From: Aliishimia sp963922415
GTDB lineage: Bacteria > Pseudomonadota > Alphaproteobacteria > Rhodobacterales > Rhodobacteraceae
Length of the DNA stretch: 8,947 nucleotides
Assembly (NCBI GenBank): GCA_963922415.1
Contig: CAWUIP010000135.1
Location: 1-8,947 of the forward strand
Direction: 5' to 3'
This document shows, in pieces, positions 6,544 to 8,947 of this stretch (positions are counted from its first letter, which is position 1; every line of letters begins with the position of its first letter). The notes beneath the pieces were generated by a model that had not been told where the DNA came from, searched no databases, and saw only the letters and a program-made list of their open reading frames with translations. The translations under genes and the position numbers were made by a program.

Positions 6544-7788
6544 CTAGTGTGCAACCCCAGCAGCGACGCTTTCGTCGATGAAGCGGCCTTCGCGGAAGCG
6601 GTCGAGCGAGAACGCCTCTGCCAAGGGTGAGGTGCCTTTCGCCATAAGTTCAGCCATCGCCCAGCCAGAGCCGGGGATCGCTTTGAACCCGCCCGTGCCC
6701 CAACCGCAATTGATGAACATGCCCTCCACCGGCGTTTTCGAGATGATGGGGGAGCGGTCGCCGGTCATGTCGACAATCCCGCCCCACCAGCGCAGCATCT
6801 TCAGCCGCGAGATCATCGGGAAGGTTTCGATCAGCGCGCGCACGGTTTCTTCCACATGGTGGAACGAGCCGCGCTGCGTGTAGTTGTTGAACCCGTCCGC
6901 CCCGCCGCCGATGACCATTTCGCCCTTGTCGGACTGGCTCATATAGCCGTGGACCGTGTTGGCCATCACGACCACATCCATGCAGGGCTTGATCGGCTCG
7001 GAGACTAAGGCCTGCAGTGCGACGCTCTCCACCGGCAGCCGGAAACCCGCCATGTCGGCCACAACGCCGGAATGGCCCGCGACCACGACGCCAAGTTTGT
7101 CGCAATCAATAGCGCCTTTCGTGGTGTCCACCCCCACGACCTTGCCGCCCTCGCGCCGCACCGCCGTCACTTCGCATTGCTGGATGATATCCATGCCCAT
7201 GTCCGAGCACGCCCGCGCATAGCCCCAAGCCACCGCGTCATGGCGCGCGGTCCCGCCGCGCGGTTGCCAGAGGGCGCCCAACACGGGATAGCGGGGACCA
7301 TCGAGGTTGATGATTGGGCACAGCTCTTTGACGCGCTCGGGGCCGATGTATTCGGTCGACACGCCTTGCAGCGCGTTGGCGTGGGCCGTGCGCTGATAGC
7401 CCCGGATCTCGTGCTGGGTCTGGGCCAACATCATCACGCCGCGCGGGCTGAACATCACGTTGTAGTTCAGATCCTGGCTGAGCGTCTCATAAAGCGAACG
7501 CGCCTTTTCATAGATCGCCGCCGATGGGTCCTGCAGATAGTTGGAGCGGATGATCGTGGTGTTCCGCCCCGTATTGCCGCCGCCCAGCCAGCCCTTTTCC
7601 AGAACCGCCACGTTGGTGATGCCGAAGTTGCGGCCCAGGTAGTAAGCCGTGGCCAGCCCGTGGCCACCTGCGCCGATGATGATCACATCATAACGCTTTT
7701 TGGGCTCGGGATTGCGCCAGGCGCGTTCCCAGCCCATGTGCTGGCGCATGGCTTCGCGGGCGATGGCAAAGGCAGAATAACGTTTCAT
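6544..7788 (-). CDS. soxB: Sarcosine oxidase, beta subunit
   Basis: This 414-residue protein matches the flavin-bearing catalytic subunit of heterotetrameric sarcosine oxidase in length and motifs. It opens with MKRYSAFAIAREA, has the FAD-binding GAGGHGLATAYYLG at 39-52 and EKGWLGGGNTGRNTTIIRSN at 64-83, and near the C-terminus NCGWGTGGFKAIPGSG. In this family beta binds FAD, which oxidises sarcosine, and an FMN linked covalently to a His, which passes electrons to oxygen; His183 in ARHDAVAWG is the likely FMN-carrying residue, though I cannot confirm it by alignment. The reaction with SoxA, SoxD and SoxG gives glycine, 5,10-methylene-tetrahydrofolate and hydrogen peroxide. GGAAG lies about 5 bases before the ATG. 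It is the first gene of the locus and is divergent from ccmI. Confidence 0.97.
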   Translation of the reverse strand: MKRYSAFAIAREAMRQHMGWERAWRNPEPKKRYDVIIIGAGGHGLATAYYLGRNFGITNVAVLEKGWLGGGNTGRNTTIIRSNYLQDPSAAIYEKARSLYETLSQDLNYNVMFSPRGVMMLAQTQHEIRGYQRTAHANALQGVSTEYIGPERVKELCPIINLDGPRYPVLGALWQPRGGTARHDAVAWGYARACSDMGMDIIQQCEVTAVRREGGKVVGVDTTKGAIDCDKLGVVVAGHSGVVADMAGFRLPVESVALQALVSEPIKPCMDVVVMANTVHGYMSQSDKGEMVIGGGADGFNNYTQRGSFHHVEETVRALIETFPMISRLKMLRWWGGIVDMTGDRSPIISKTPVEGMFINCGWGTGGFKAIPGSGWAMAELMAKGTSPLAEAFSLDRFREGRFIDESVAAGVAH

Positions 7789-7850
7789 TGGCTTCCAGCG
7801 AATCCGTGGCTTCGGGTCAGGCAGAGTTTTGGCGTAACTCCCAACCCTAA

Positions 7851-7908
7851 CGACGCTTGGCGGCGTCGCAATAGATCACAGTTGCGACATGTTCGCCGCA
7901 GCCCGGCG
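7851..7908. promoter_or_regulatory. Cluster of three inverted repeats between soxB and ccmI
   Basis: The 173-base divergent gap (7789-7961) holds three close dyads. CGACGC (7851-7856) pairs with GCGTCG (7863-7868). GTCGCAA (7865-7871) pairs with TTGCGAC (7882-7888), overlapping and so excluding the first. CGCCG (7894-7898) pairs with CGGCG (7904-7908). The location suits operators for the divergent pair or an RNA leader of either gene. The third, all G/C, could well be chance. No convincing promoter hexamers were found with confidence in this gap. Confidence 0.35.
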
Positions 7909-7961
7909 GTTGCGCGCATTCGCCCCTTTTGCCCAAGGCCGCCTGCGTCTAGATCAAGAAG

Positions 7962-8947
7962 ATGGAGTTTTGGATCATCGTTGGCGTTATAACGCTTTTT
8001 GCGGGGGCGACTTTGGCGCTGGCGGCGCGGCGTGGCGGCGCGAATATGGCATCGGCGGCAGCCTATGATGTCCAAGTGTACCGCGACCAGTTGAAAGAGA
8101 TCGAACGGGACGTCGCCCGCGGTGTCTTGTCGCCCGAGGATGCTACGCGCACCCGGACCGAAGTGGCGCGCCGGATCCTGGCGGCGGATGCCGCCGCCCA
8201 GGACGAAGCTACCGCGCGGGCCGTCCCGGCGCGGTTCATTGGCGCAAGTGCGCTTGGTTTGGTCCTGCTCTGCGGCAGCATTTGGCTATACGCCAACATT
8301 GGCGCGCCGGGTTACGGGGATTTGTCGCTGGCCATGCGGGTCGATGCCGCCGAGACGATGCGGCAATCACGCCCCGACCAAGTGGCCGCAGAAACCGGCC
8401 TTTCGCCCGGCATGTTGCCTGAGGTCGGAGAGATCAATGAAGACTATTTGGTGCTGGTCGAACGCCTGCGTCAGGTGGTGGCAGAGCGGCCCAATGACTT
8501 ACAAGGCTATCAGCTTTTGGCCGTGTCCGAGCGCAACTTGGGCAATTTCGCCGCTGCGCGCGCCGCATATGAACAATATGTACTGTTGATGGGCGATGAC
8601 GCCGGTGTGGCCGAGTTTTCCGACCTGGCCGACATCATGATCCTGGCCGCCGGCGGCTACGTCTCGCCCGAGGCCGAGATGTGGCTGGCGCGCGCGCTAG
8701 AGGTTGACCCAGCAAACGGACCCGCACGTTACTACTGGGGCCTGATGCGGGCGCAAACAGCGCGACCCGATCTGGCCTTCCGGATCTGGGACACGCTTTT
8801 GCGCGAAGGCCCGGCCAGCGCGGCGTGGATCCCGCCCATTCAAGCGCAGATCGACGAAATGGCCCTGCGCGCTGGGATCAACTACACACAGCCCACACCT
8901 GGCGGAATGCGCGGGCCATCGGCAGATGATATCGAAGCGGCGGGCGA
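7962..8947 (+). CDS. ccmI: Cytochrome c maturation protein CcmI, 3' end cut off
   Basis: The frame opens at ATG 7962 and is still open at the window edge after 328 codons. The layout is that of CcmI. A first membrane helix lies at residues about 4-22. A cytoplasmic loop follows with YRDQLKEIERDVARGVLS at 40-57 and EVARRIL at 67-73. A second membrane helix lies at about 92-113, and then a periplasmic part with TPR-like helices (LQGYQLLAVSERNLGNFAAA at 180-199, WLARALEVDPANGPARYYWG at 241-260). CcmI is the apocytochrome c chaperone that hands unfolded apocytochromes to the CcmFH haem ligation complex in the inner membrane. The ribosome binding site is weak. The missing part is probably the last several tens of residues, judged from usual family length. 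It is divergent from soxB and unrelated to it in function. Confidence 0.9.
   Translation, partial: MEFWIIVGVITLFAGATLALAARRGGANMASAAAYDVQVYRDQLKEIERDVARGVLSPEDATRTRTEVARRILAADAAAQDEATARAVPARFIGASALGLVLLCGSIWLYANIGAPGYGDLSLAMRVDAAETMRQSRPDQVAAETGLSPGMLPEVGEINEDYLVLVERLRQVVAERPNDLQGYQLLAVSERNLGNFAAARAAYEQYVLLMGDDAGVAEFSDLADIMILAAGGYVSPEAEMWLARALEVDPANGPARYYWGLMRAQTARPDLAFRIWDTLLREGPASAAWIPPIQAQIDEMALRAGINYTQPTPGGMRGPSADDIEAAG

Noticed and set aside
7072..7992. Long plus-strand open frame (306 codons) opposite soxB and running past the ccmI start
   Set aside because: It lies antisense to a clear soxB and uses low-complexity Arg/Ala/His-rich composition typical of shadow frames in G+C-rich DNA. 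ccmI in a different frame has the real family signatures.

Overview
The window looks like a piece of an alphaproteobacterial chromosome, most likely from the Rhodobacteraceae / Roseobacter group. The basis is high G+C, GGAG-type ribosome binding sites, a complete heterotetrameric sarcosine oxidase cluster of the kind common in that group, and a ccmI gene. This placement rests on gene content and codon style read by eye; no database search was possible.

Layout. The left end (85-849, +) carries a complete FkbM-family SAM-dependent methyltransferase. It converges, with only 3 bases between stop codons, on two tandem minus-strand genes (853-1260 and 1353-1760). These two encode paralogous 135-residue exported proteins that are about half identical and that I cannot assign to a named family. 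After a roughly 100-base gap, the minus strand from 7788 down to 1864 holds the sarcosine oxidase locus, in transcription order soxB, an unnamed membrane protein gene, soxD, soxA, soxG. soxD/soxA and soxA/soxG overlap by 4 and 8 bases, and the membrane protein gene starts 2 bases after the soxB stop. The locus is interrupted at 5761-6085 by a small plus-strand gene for a 61-residue single-pass membrane protein. Just upstream of that gene lies a perfect 18-base palindrome that looks like an operator. Divergent from soxB, at the right end, is ccmI (7962 onward, +), cut off by the window edge.

How the genes work together. SoxB, SoxD, SoxA and SoxG form the tetrahydrofolate-dependent sarcosine oxidase. 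It oxidatively demethylates sarcosine (from glycine betaine or creatine breakdown) to glycine, captures the methyl carbon as 5,10-methylene-tetrahydrofolate and reduces oxygen to hydrogen peroxide. The other genes have no obvious functional link to this pathway: CcmI belongs to cytochrome c maturation, and the FkbM protein and the paralogous secreted pair are probably neighbours by location only.

Nothing here amounts to a demonstrated new system. The best leads are the antisense small membrane-protein gene with its palindrome inside the sox locus, the unnamed membrane protein coupled to soxB, and the tandem pair of secreted proteins.
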